Notes under the pieces: model-generated
Database searches by the model: none
What the model was told of the DNA's origin: nothing
Seen by the model: only the letters and a program-made list of their open reading frames with translations
In this document: positions 1-7,199 of the stretch, one piece after another
Position numbering within the stretch: position 1 is the first letter of the stretch
Layout: each line of letters starts with the position of its first letter
Translations under genes and position numbers: made by a program
NCBI GenBank assembly: GCA_045531895.1
Contig: JAZSEW010000046.1
Coordinates: forward strand, 1-38,453
DNA from: SIG299 sp045531895
Lineage (GTDB): Bacteria; Bacillota; Clostridia; Lachnospirales; Lachnospiraceae
DNA: 38,453 bases
Reading direction: 5' to 3'

Positions 1-103
1 TGTTGCGGTTGGCGAATCCTTCGATGAGTCTTTAGACTCCAGCGCCGGAACAATGCCCTTATAGGGCGAAAATCAAGCCACCGGCTTAGCCGGTGGTCAT
101 GAC
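1..103 (+). mobile_element. Probable right end of an IS200/IS605 (TnpB) element with omega-RNA-like hairpins, partial
   Basis: Three perfect hairpins follow each other: 26-39 (6-bp stem, GAGTCT/AGACTC), 55-67 (5-bp stem, GCCCT/AGGGC) and 78-96 (8-bp stem, CCACCGGC/GCCGGTGG, loop TTA). A short TCATGAC tail follows and there is no T-run, so the last hairpin is not an intrinsic terminator. A GC-rich terminal hairpin closed by a few conserved bases is known from right ends of IS200/IS605 elements, where it also forms the 3' scaffold of the TnpB guide RNA. The second forward frame is open from base 2 to a stop at 62-64 and could be the tail of tnpB, but about 20 residues are too few to identify it. 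The element would end 20-25 bases before the trpD start. Family assignment is inference from structure. Confidence 0.5.
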
Positions 104-123
104 TTTAAGAAAGGAGTAAAACC

Positions 124-1140
124 ATGATTAAAGAAGCTATTGTAAAAATTGTAAACAAAGAGGATTTGACCTATGAAGAGGCATACACCGTCATGAATGA
201 AATTATGAGCGGAGAGACAACAGCAACCCAGAATGCTGCGTTTCTGGCGGCACTTTCCACAAAGAGTGCCAGAGCGGAGACCACGGATGAAATTGCCGGT
301 TGTGCTGCTGCGATGCGGGCTCATGCAACGAAGGTGGAGACCGAAATGGAATTATTTGAAATTGTAGGAACCGGCGGGGACAATGCTCACAGCTTTAACA
401 TTTCCACCACCTCGGCACTGGTTGCCGCTGCCGGAGGTATGAAGGTTGCCAAGCACGGAAACCGCGCTGCTTCCTCCACATGCGGAACTGCGGATTGCCT
501 GGAGGCGTTAGGAGTAAATATTCAGCAGGAGCCGGAAAAGTGTGTGGAGCTTTTGGAAAAGGTGGGCATGTGTTTCTTCTTTGCACAGAAGTATCATACC
601 TCCATGAAATATGTGGGGGCTATCCGGAAGGAGCTGGGCTTCCGTACTGTATTTAATATTCTTGGACCGCTTACCAACCCGGGAACTCCGAATTTGCAGC
701 TGCTGGGCGTGTATGACGATTATCTGGTGGAACCGCTGGCACAGGTACTGATTAGCCTTGGCGTGAAGCGTGGCATGGTAGTGTATGGTCAGGATAAGTT
801 GGATGAAATCTCCATGAGTGCGCCAACCACCGTGTGTGAATTTAAGGATGGCTGGTTCAAAACCTATACCATCACACCAGAGGAATTTGGCTTTGAGCGC
901 TGCACAAAAGCAGAGTTGGTGGGTGGAACACCGGAGGAAAATGCGCGGATTACAAGAGAAATTTTAAAGGGCACCAAAGGTCCAAAGAGAAATGCAGTGT
1001 TGCTGAATGCAGGTGCGGCTCTTTATATCGGTGGCAAGGCAGAAACTATGAAGGACGGTGTGGTACTGGCGGCGGAACTGATTGATTCAGGGAAGGCATT
1101 GGAAACCTTGGAGAAACTGATTGAAGTGAGCAATAACTAA
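124..1140 (+). CDS. trpD: Anthranilate phosphoribosyltransferase
   Basis: Transfers phosphoribose from PRPP to anthranilate, the second step of the tryptophan branch, in the cytoplasm. The 338-aa length is usual for stand-alone TrpD. The PRPP loop GTGGD lies at residues 82-86, followed by the N-I-S-T motif at 92-95 and KHGNRA at 110-115; the segment around ILGPLTNPG is also typical of the family. An AAAGGAG ribosome binding site lies just before the ATG. It is the first gene of the visible trp cluster; trpE and trpG would be expected upstream but lie outside the window or have been separated. The transposon-like end at 1-103 sits directly in front, so expression may depend on readthrough across it. 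No attenuator is visible in the 20 bases between that end and the start. Confidence 0.97.
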   Translation: MIKEAIVKIVNKEDLTYEEAYTVMNEIMSGETTATQNAAFLAALSTKSARAETTDEIAGCAAAMRAHATKVETEMELFEIVGTGGDNAHSFNISTTSALVAAAGGMKVAKHGNRAASSTCGTADCLEALGVNIQQEPEKCVELLEKVGMCFFFAQKYHTSMKYVGAIRKELGFRTVFNILGPLTNPGTPNLQLLGVYDDYLVEPLAQVLISLGVKRGMVVYGQDKLDEISMSAPTTVCEFKDGWFKTYTITPEEFGFERCTKAELVGGTPEENARITREILKGTKGPKRNAVLLNAGAALYIGGKAETMKDGVVLAAELIDSGKALETLEKLIEVSNN

Positions 1141-1183
1141 CGCAGAAAATATATTTTTGTGTTTTAGGAGCAAGGAGGGTTAT

Positions 1184-1966
1184 ATGAATATACTTGAGCA
1201 ATTAGCGGAGCATGCAAGAGAGCGTACCGAGGAAGCGAAAAAGAAGCTTCCCCTTGAAAAAATAAAAGAACAGGCATTGTCCTTGCCGAAAGGAAATTTT
1301 GCATTTGAAAAGGCTTTGCGGAAGCCGGGACTTTCCTTCATCTGTGAATGCAAAAAAGCATCTCCCTCCAAGGGCATTATTGCACCGGAGTTTCCGTACC
1401 TGCAAATTGCGAAGGAGTACGAGAACGCCGGAGCAGACGGTATCTCGGTACTGACGGAGCCAAAGTGGTTTCTTGGCAGTGCTGAATATTTGAAGGAAAT
1501 TACGGAAGAGGTTTCGGTTCCTTGTATTCGAAAAGATTTTACGGTGGATGAGTACATGATTTATGAGGCGAAGCTTTTAGGAGCCCAGGCGATATTGCTG
1601 ATTTGTTCTCTTTTGCCGACGAAGACGATTCGGGACTATATTGGCATATGTGACAGTCTCGGTATATCTGCTCTGGTGGAGGCACATAACGAAGAGGAAA
1701 TTAAGTCTGCAGTCAGTGCAGGAGCAAGAATCATCGGTGTGAATAACCGCAATCTGAAGGATTTTACCGTGGATACCGAAAACAGCCGCAAACTACGGAA
1801 ATTGGTGCCAGAAGATATTGTGTTTGTAGCAGAAAGTGGCGTACAGACAGCAGAGGAAATTCAAAAACTGCGGAAAGCAGGCGTGGATGCAGTTCTCATC
1901 GGAGAAACACTGATGCGGGCAGTGGATAAAAAAGCAAAGCTGGATGAATTGAGGAATGCCGTATGA
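1184..1966 (+). CDS. trpC: Indole-3-glycerol-phosphate synthase
   Basis: Closes the indole ring by converting carboxyphenylamino-deoxyribulose phosphate to indole-3-glycerol phosphate. The protein is 260 aa, the usual size of a monofunctional TrpC barrel. The catalytic segment ECKKASPSKG covers residues 55-64 and carries the expected Glu and Lys residues; IRKDFTVDEY and later GVNNRNL and VAESGV are further family motifs. The start is placed at ATG 1184 because AAGGAGGG lies at 1172-1179; a TTG at 1157 in the same frame has no such site and adds nine residues foreign to the family. The gene follows trpD after 43 bases, and its stop overlaps the trpF start by four bases (ATGA), which suggests coupled translation. 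Confidence 0.96.
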   Translation: MNILEQLAEHARERTEEAKKKLPLEKIKEQALSLPKGNFAFEKALRKPGLSFICECKKASPSKGIIAPEFPYLQIAKEYENAGADGISVLTEPKWFLGSAEYLKEITEEVSVPCIRKDFTVDEYMIYEAKLLGAQAILLICSLLPTKTIRDYIGICDSLGISALVEAHNEEEIKSAVSAGARIIGVNNRNLKDFTVDTENSRKLRKLVPEDIVFVAESGVQTAEEIQKLRKAGVDAVLIGETLMRAVDKKAKLDELRNAV

Positions 1967-2583
1967 CAAAAATCAAATTATGTGGATTAAAGCGTCCTTG
2001 TGATATTGCTTATGTGAATGAGCTGGCTCCGGACTACATCGGCTTTATATTTGCAAAGGAAAGCAAACGGTATGTAACCTTGGAGGAAGCAAAAGGGTTG
2101 CGGAATGAGCTGGAATCTGGAATTGTTCCGGTTGGTGTGTTTGTGGATGAAGAAAAAGAGCAAATTGCCAAACTGGTAAAGCAAAACATTATTGAAGCAG
2201 TGCAGCTCCATGGACGGGAAACGGAGGAATATATTCAGGAGCTTCGGACGATGGTGTCCTGTCCCATTATCAAGGCATTCCGAGTGGAGAGCAAGGCAGA
2301 CGTAGCAGCAGCAAACGAATCCTTGGCGGATTATGTGCTGTTGGACTCCGGCGGAGGGTCAGGAGTGACCTTTGACTGGTCCTTGATTAAAGCAATGAAT
2401 CGCCCCTATTTTCTGGCAGGAGGCTTGACACCTGAAAATGTGTCAGAAGCAGTGAAGGAGCTTCAGCCCTTTGCGGTGGATGCCAGTTCCTCTCTGGAAA
2501 CAGAGGGTGTGAAGGATAGAGAAAAAATGACCGCATTTGTAAAGGCGGTAAGAAAAAAAGAAAGGATGATAACATATGAGTGA
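1963..2583 (+). CDS. trpF: Phosphoribosylanthranilate isomerase
   Basis: Performs the Amadori rearrangement of phosphoribosylanthranilate, the step between TrpD and TrpC. The 206-aa protein is a single beta/alpha barrel of standard length. The general base Cys7 lies in KLCGL, and the general acid Asp128 in LLDSGGGSG, which is also part of the phosphate-binding region; the end contains the FAVDASSSLE segment typical of the family. TrpF and TrpC are separate genes here, not fused as in enteric bacteria. The start overlaps trpC by four bases and the end overlaps trpB by eight bases, so translation of the three is probably coupled. Confidence 0.96.
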   Translation: MTKIKLCGLKRPCDIAYVNELAPDYIGFIFAKESKRYVTLEEAKGLRNELESGIVPVGVFVDEEKEQIAKLVKQNIIEAVQLHGRETEEYIQELRTMVSCPIIKAFRVESKADVAAANESLADYVLLDSGGGSGVTFDWSLIKAMNRPYFLAGGLTPENVSEAVKELQPFAVDASSSLETEGVKDREKMTAFVKAVRKKERMITYE

Positions 2584-3766
2584 GAAAGTTGGAAGATTTG
2601 GTGTTCACGGCGGACAGTATATTCCGGAAACACTGATGAATGCAGTAATTGAATTGGAAAAAGCTTATAACCATTATAAAAACGACCCGGAGTTCAACCG
2701 GGAATTAACAGAGTTGTTTAACGAATACGCTAACCGCCCATCGAGACTGTATTATGCAGATAAACTGACGAAATCCCTTGGAGGTGCGAAGATTTACTTA
2801 AAACGCGAGGACTTAAACCATACCGGCTCCCACAAAATCAACAACGTGCTGGGGCAGGCACTGCTGGCAAAGAAGATGGGAAAAACACGTCTGATTGCAG
2901 AGACCGGCGCAGGACAGCACGGTGTTGCTACCGCTACAGCGGCAGCTCTGATGAACATGGAATGTGTTGTTTTTATGGGTGAAGAGGATACCAAACGTCA
3001 GGCACTGAATGTTTACCGTATGAGGCTTCTTGGTGCAGAGGTAATTCCGGTAACCTCCGGCACTGCTACATTAAAGGACGCAGTTTCCGAGGCAATGAGA
3101 GAATGGACCTCCAGAATTGATGATACCCATTATTGTCTTGGCTCTGTCATGGGACCACATCCGTTCCCGACCATTGTTCGTGATTTTCAGGCGGTGATTT
3201 CTAAAGAAATCAAGGAAGAAATCTTGAAAAAAGAGGGCAGACTTCCGGATGCGGTGATTGCCTGTGTGGGTGGCGGTTCCAACGCCATGGGAAGCTTTTA
3301 TCATTTTATTAAAGACGAGGGTGTCCGCCTCATTGGCTGCGAAGCGGCCGGACGTGGCATTGATACCTTCGAGACGGCAGCCACCATCAATACCGGCAGA
3401 CTTGGTATTTTTCATGGCATGAAGTCCTACTTCTGCCAGGATAAATACGGACAGATTGCCCCGGTTTACTCTATCTCCGCCGGTCTGGACTATCCGGGCA
3501 TCGGACCGGAGCACGCACACCTTCATGACATTGGCAGAGCAGAATATGTTCCGGTGACCGATGATGAGGCAGTGGAAGCCTTTGAATTTTTGTCGAAGAC
3601 GGAGGGGATTATCCCCGCTATTGAGTCTGCCCATGCTATCGCTCATGCAATGAAACTGGCACCGACGATGGAGAAGGACCAGATTATTGTGATTACGGTG
3701 TCCGGCAGAGGCGACAAGGACTGTGCAGCGATTGCGCGTTACAGAGGGGAGGATATTTATGCGTAG
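2576..3766 (+). CDS. trpB: Tryptophan synthase beta chain
   Basis: PLP enzyme that joins indole and serine to give tryptophan, working as an alpha2-beta2 complex with TrpA. It is 396 aa, the normal TrpB1 size. The PLP lysine is Lys87 in HTGSHKIN (82-89), and Glu109 in AETGAGQHG is the catalytic acid; both fall at the same numbers as in the Salmonella enzyme. The phosphate-binding GGGSN is at 232-236. It is the TrpA-dependent type (TrpB1) rather than the longer TrpB2. The start overlaps the end of trpF by eight bases and the stop overlaps trpA by eight bases (ATGCGTAG), which fits balanced production of the two subunits. Confidence 0.98.
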   Translation: MSEKVGRFGVHGGQYIPETLMNAVIELEKAYNHYKNDPEFNRELTELFNEYANRPSRLYYADKLTKSLGGAKIYLKREDLNHTGSHKINNVLGQALLAKKMGKTRLIAETGAGQHGVATATAAALMNMECVVFMGEEDTKRQALNVYRMRLLGAEVIPVTSGTATLKDAVSEAMREWTSRIDDTHYCLGSVMGPHPFPTIVRDFQAVISKEIKEEILKKEGRLPDAVIACVGGGSNAMGSFYHFIKDEGVRLIGCEAAGRGIDTFETAATINTGRLGIFHGMKSYFCQDKYGQIAPVYSISAGLDYPGIGPEHAHLHDIGRAEYVPVTDDEAVEAFEFLSKTEGIIPAIESAHAIAHAMKLAPTMEKDQIIVITVSGRGDKDCAAIARYRGEDIYA

Positions 3767-4529
3767 AATAAGTGAAGCATTTATAAATGGTAAAGCGTTC
3801 ATTCCGTTTATCACCTGTGGAGATCCGGACCTGGAAACCACAGGAAAGCTGGTCCGGGAAGCAGTAGAGAACGGTGCAGACCTGATTGAGTTGGGCATTC
3901 CCTTTTCCGACCCAACAGCAGAGGGACCGGTGATTCAGGGGGCCAATATCCGCGCATTGGCAGGAGGAATTACCACAGACCGGATTTTTGATTTTGTAAA
4001 AGAACTACGGAAGGATGTGAAAATACCGCTTGTATTTATGACCTATGCTAATGTGGTGTTTTCCTACGGCGCAGAAAAATTTATATCTATCTGCAAGGAA
4101 ATCGGCATCGACGGAATCATTCTGCCGGATTTGCCCTTTGAGGAAAAGGAGGAATTTCAGTCGCTTTGTAAGCAGTACGATGTGGCGTTGATTTCTCTGG
4201 TTGCGCCAACCTCCCACCAACGCATTGCCATGATAGCGTCGGCGGCGGAGGGCTTCGTCTATATCGTTTCCAGCCTTGGTGTAACGGGTACCCGAAGTGA
4301 ATTTACCACGGACCTTTCTTCTATCATCAAGGTTGTTAAGGAGTATACGGATGTGCCTTGTGCTATTGGATTTGGTATTTGCACACCGGAGCAGGCAAAG
4401 AAGATGGCGGCAATTTCCGATGGTATTATTGTAGGCTCAGCGATTATTAAGCTGATAGAACAGTATGGCAGAGAGTCTGCGGGACCGGTGGGGGAATATG
4501 TGAAGAGAATGAAGGATGCAATAAGGTAA
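3759..4529 (+). CDS. trpA: Tryptophan synthase alpha chain
   Basis: Cleaves indole-3-glycerol phosphate to indole, which is channelled to TrpB. The start is placed at ATG 3759, which has GAGGGGAGG just upstream inside trpB, giving 256 aa; a longer in-frame start at 3723 adds twelve residues that read as trpB out of frame. The catalytic Glu is Glu44 in IELGIPFSDP. The position matching Salmonella Asp60 is Glu55 (motif PTAEGP in place of PLADGP), a conservative exchange worth noting. Phosphate-binding glycines appear near GFGICTPEQ and the later IVGSAI. It is the last trp gene and is followed by a terminator at 4557-4585. Confidence 0.96.
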   Translation: MRRISEAFINGKAFIPFITCGDPDLETTGKLVREAVENGADLIELGIPFSDPTAEGPVIQGANIRALAGGITTDRIFDFVKELRKDVKIPLVFMTYANVVFSYGAEKFISICKEIGIDGIILPDLPFEEKEEFQSLCKQYDVALISLVAPTSHQRIAMIASAAEGFVYIVSSLGVTGTRSEFTTDLSSIIKVVKEYTDVPCAIGFGICTPEQAKKMAAISDGIIVGSAIIKLIEQYGRESAGPVGEYVKRMKDAIR

Positions 4530-4556
4530 GGCTTGTATCTGCATATTGAGAAGAAG

Positions 4557-4585
4557 GTGTCAGTCTGCGGATTGGCACTTTTTTT
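4557..4585 (+). terminator. Intrinsic terminator of the trp operon
   Basis: A 9-bp stem (4557-4565 with 4570-4578, two G-U pairs) closes a TGCG loop and is followed by seven T (4579-4585). It lies 27 bases after the trpA stop. The T-run abuts the promoter of the next gene. Confidence 0.85.
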
Positions 4586-4598
4586 GAGTGAAAATGTG

Positions 4599-4607
4599 TG
4601 GTATACT
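4599..4607 (+). promoter_or_regulatory. Extended -10 promoter of trmO
   Basis: TGGTATACT is an extended -10 element (TGn followed by TATACT at 4602-4607). The -35 would fall in the T-rich end of the preceding terminator and is poor, as is common for extended -10 promoters. Transcription would begin near 4614, which excludes a protein start at 4588 and supports the ATG at 4690. Confidence 0.6.
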
Positions 4608-4689
4608 AAATGCAAAAGATGAAGTAGAATTTTTTGAGGCTGAGTCATTGAAAAAGCAGTTATGTTATGGAAAGGTTACTAAATGTAAA

Positions 4690-5394
4690 ATGCAAAAAGT
4701 AGAATTTCGCGTCATTGCGCATATTGAAAATGATTATATAGAAAAGTTTGGAATCCCGAGGCAGAGCGGTCTGGTAGAATCCTTAGTTTCCAGAATAGTG
4801 TTTGAGCCGGAGTATCGTAATCCGGATGCTTTTCGCGGCATCGAAGGGTATTCCCACCTCTGGCTTCTTTGGCACTTTTCTGAGGCAGACAGAGGTGAGG
4901 AATGGTCGCCGACGGTGCGTCCGCCAAGACTGGGAGGCAATACGAGAGTTGGTGTGTTTGCCACCCGTTCTCCATTTCGCCCAAACTCTGTGGGAATGAG
5001 TTCCGTGAAGCTGGAGCGTTTTGAGGTGGATAAAACGTTTGGCCCGGTGCTGTATGTGTCTGGGGCGGATTTGCTTAACGGCACGCCGATTTTTGATGTA
5101 AAGCCCTATCTTGCCTATGTGGACAGCCATCCGGAGGCAGAAGACGGTTTTGCGCTGAATCAGAAGGAAGGAACACTTTTGGTGGAGTTTCCGGAAGAAT
5201 GGTTGGAAAAGGTGCCTCTTGAAAAGCAGGAGGGGTTAAAGGAATTGCTGGCCCAGGACCCAAGACCTCAGTATCAGAATGACCCGGAACGGGTATACAA
5301 GATGCGGTTTGGAGAGCAGGAAGTGTGGTTTCAGGTGGCGGATAGCACGTTGACGGTGTGTAATCTATGTCAGCCTGACTGTGGAGTAAAGTAG
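4690..5394 (+). CDS. trmO: tRNA (N6-threonylcarbamoyladenosine(37)-N6)-methyltransferase TrmO
   Basis: Family members (TsaA/YaeB) methylate t6A37 of threonine tRNA to m6t6A using S-adenosylmethionine. The 234-aa protein from ATG 4690 equals the usual TrmO length and begins, like the family, with a strand running into the domain (VEFRVIAHIEN). The hallmark segment RSPFRPNSVGMS lies around residues 95-106, preceded by GYSHLWLLWHF and GGNTRVGVFATR; the C-terminal tail has the DPRPQYQ segment seen in TrmO. The frame is open from 4588, but those extra 34 residues overlap the promoter at 4599-4607. The ribosome binding site before 4690 is weak (GGAAAGG at 13 bases), so the exact start is less sure than the identity. 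Confidence 0.92.
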   Translation: MQKVEFRVIAHIENDYIEKFGIPRQSGLVESLVSRIVFEPEYRNPDAFRGIEGYSHLWLLWHFSEADRGEEWSPTVRPPRLGGNTRVGVFATRSPFRPNSVGMSSVKLERFEVDKTFGPVLYVSGADLLNGTPIFDVKPYLAYVDSHPEAEDGFALNQKEGTLLVEFPEEWLEKVPLEKQEGLKELLAQDPRPQYQNDPERVYKMRFGEQEVWFQVADSTLTVCNLCQPDCGVK

Positions 5395-5430
5395 AAACAG
5401 GTTATCAGGCCAAACTGACTTTATAAAAAT

Positions 5431-5491
5431 AAATACCGTACAGACTGTTAGCGGATGATATGTATCACGCGGATTGGTCTGTACGGTATTT
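5431..5491. terminator. Bidirectional terminator between trmO and the pectate lyase gene
   Basis: A perfect 15-bp stem (5431-5445 with 5477-5491) is flanked by T-rich sequence on both strands (TTTTATGTTTTA on plus; ATTTTTAT on minus). Its 29-nt loop itself folds into a small hairpin (5451-5453 and 5456-5460 with 5463-5470). The placement between two converging genes fits termination from both sides. Confidence 0.8.
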
Positions 5492-5497
5492 TATGTT

Positions 5498-7156
5498 TTA
5501 CTTCCCTATGGTGAAAGAAGCGTTCTTTTCCAGTGTTTTACTGTCTGTGGTTGCAGAGTCAGTAGCTATTACGGTAGCAGTAATGGTACCGGTTATATAG
5601 CCGTATTTATCGTAAGAATTGAGAATTTTCTTTCCCCAGTCACCAGCCCATGCATAACCATGTCTGCGTTCCTCACCGATTTCTAAGATATCGTGCTTCA
5701 TGATACCATCACGGTCGCTGAAGATAGGAAGGTTGGTGTCAATTTCATAGAAGCGGTACCAGGTACGGTGACCGGTGGTTTCCTTAAAATATACACCATC
5801 CGACGCCTTCCGAACATATTCAATATTGGTTAATTCGGAGTCCTTGAACCACTGGATTCCGGCTTCTACGGCAACCTCGATTTCCGGTGTCTGTTCCTGA
5901 TTCATCAAGAATTGTAAAATAGCAACGGACTCAGAACCACTGATGGAAGGTAATTCATAGCTTCTTGCGCCAACCGGCTCATAAGTAACCGGATCGTGCT
6001 GTGCACACCATGCAGTAAGCTTACCTTGGGAGGTAATCTGGGACTTTAAAATAAAATCAACGGCTCTGTTGAGAGAGTCTTCAATTTTTACCAGATATTC
6101 CTCCGGAATGATATCAGAGTCGAATGGATAGCGTCCGTACAAGGCATCCTCTAATGTGTAGAGCACGTTAATCATGGCATTATCGTTAAAGGTAACGTTA
6201 TCGGAATAATTACCACGTCTTGGATACACCTGGGCAAAACCACCGGATTCATACTGTAAATCAAACAGGAAATCCAGAGCTTTTAAGACACTTTCCTGAT
6301 ACTTGGCATCCGGAACCTCACGGTACACGGCAGCAATATGACGGATTTGTGTGTATGTAGCATCGTTATCGATGGTACCGATTAACTCACCCTTGGTACC
6401 GGTCCAGCCGGAACCTTTGTTTTTCTTCTGACTGTCTGTCCAGGCTGTTTTTCCGTCAATCTTTTTATCCCAGCCGCCGTTGTCCATCTGCCAGGTGATA
6501 TAGTTATCAGCCAGAGTGATGGCTGATTCTAAGTTAGAGAAGTTGGAAGCAGCCTTGTTAACTATGACAGAGCTGGTACGAAGTGTTTCTGCAACTTTGT
6601 AAACAAGAACGGTTTTTCCTTCTTCGTTGGTAATGGAAGAGGTTTCTGTAACGGTTAAGCTGCCTTTTACTTCTTTGTAGGATGCCCAGTCAATATTGTA
6701 TGTTGCAAAGGAAATATCAGTAGCAGCTATACGTTCCAGGGCACCGTTTAAAGTAACCAGAATGGTATGTTCGTCCTGAACTTCGATAGATTCAATTTCC
6801 ACATAGTTGCCTGTAACAACCGGTCCGGCAGGTGCTTTCGTAGGTTCCGGAGTTGCGGTTGGAGCAGTAGTGGCAGTAGGTTCCGGAGTTGCGGTTGGAG
6901 CAGTGGTAGCAGTAGGCTCCGGAGTTGCAGTAGGAGCAGTAGTGGCAGTAGGTTCCGGAGTTGCAGTTGGTGCAGTAGTGGCTGTAGGAGCTGTAGTAGC
7001 AGTAGGCTCCGGTGTTTGAGTAGGTGCTGTTGTAGCAGTCGCTGCCGGAGTTGCAGTTGGTGTAGCTTCATTGTCAGTCTTCCCGCCACAGCCTGTTAAA
7101 GCCAGTACCATACAGGACATAAGCAGTGCAGCTTTTTTTGTCACATTTTTTGTCAT
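5498..7156 (-). CDS. Polysaccharide lyase family 10 pectate lyase, lipoprotein
   Basis: Predicted to cleave polygalacturonate by beta-elimination at the cell surface. Residues 1-22 are a signal peptide ending in LALTG, with lipobox Cys23, so the protein should be lipid-anchored. Residues about 31-107 form a Thr/Pro/Ala linker built from repeats of the type TATTAPTATPEP. A beta-rich module (about 108-208) follows, then the PL10 catalytic region (about 210-510) with NGGWDKK near its start and WYRFYEIDTNLPIF-x-DRDG, whose Arg482 matches the catalytic arginine of the family. The gene lies 43 bases behind the ABC-F gene and may be co-transcribed, although no functional link is obvious. AGGAAAGGA precedes the ATG. 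The total of 552 aa exceeds a bare PL10 domain because of linker and extra module. Confidence 0.9.
   Translation of the reverse strand: MTKNVTKKAALLMSCMVLALTGCGGKTDNEATPTATPAATATTAPTQTPEPTATTAPTATTAPTATPEPTATTAPTATPEPTATTAPTATPEPTATTAPTATPEPTKAPAGPVVTGNYVEIESIEVQDEHTILVTLNGALERIAATDISFATYNIDWASYKEVKGSLTVTETSSITNEEGKTVLVYKVAETLRTSSVIVNKAASNFSNLESAITLADNYITWQMDNGGWDKKIDGKTAWTDSQKKNKGSGWTGTKGELIGTIDNDATYTQIRHIAAVYREVPDAKYQESVLKALDFLFDLQYESGGFAQVYPRRGNYSDNVTFNDNAMINVLYTLEDALYGRYPFDSDIIPEEYLVKIEDSLNRAVDFILKSQITSQGKLTAWCAQHDPVTYEPVGARSYELPSISGSESVAILQFLMNQEQTPEIEVAVEAGIQWFKDSELTNIEYVRKASDGVYFKETTGHRTWYRFYEIDTNLPIFSDRDGIMKHDILEIGEERRHGYAWAGDWGKKILNSYDKYGYITGTITATVIATDSATTDSKTLEKNASFTIGK
6841..7068. 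repeat. 36-bp tandem repeats encoding the pectate lyase linker
   Basis: Units begin at 6841, 6877, 6913, 6949 and 7003, each near-identical over 36 bases, with an 18-base half unit at 6985-7002 and a degenerate unit after 7039. All units are multiples of three, so gain or loss changes linker length without breaking the frame. The two leftmost units are almost identical, suggesting recent duplication. Confidence 0.9.
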
Positions 7157-7173
7157 ATTTGTTATTCCTTTCC

Positions 7174-7190
7174 TGCAACATGTTGTTGCA
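7174..7190. promoter_or_regulatory. 17-bp palindrome upstream of the pectate lyase gene
   Basis: TGCAACA and TGTTGCA are separated by TGT (7174-7180 and 7184-7190). The site lies 18-34 bases before the pectate lyase start and touches its ribosome binding site, so it could be an operator or a hairpin affecting initiation. No binding protein can be named. Confidence 0.35.
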
Positions 7191-7199
7191 TACTATTTG

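Noticed and set aside
78..96. Hairpin in front of trpD as a trp attenuator terminator
   Set aside because: No T-run follows, no leader peptide with Trp codons is present, and the hairpin belongs to a series of three that fits a transposon end better.
3071..3898. Minus-strand open frame of 275 codons across trpB/trpA
   Set aside because: It is antisense to two certain genes, has no family resemblance and no ribosome binding site.
6748..7099. Low-complexity open frames on both strands over the pectate lyase repeats
   Set aside because: They arise from the 36-bp repeat read in other frames; the lipoprotein frame has signal peptide, lipobox and catalytic domain.
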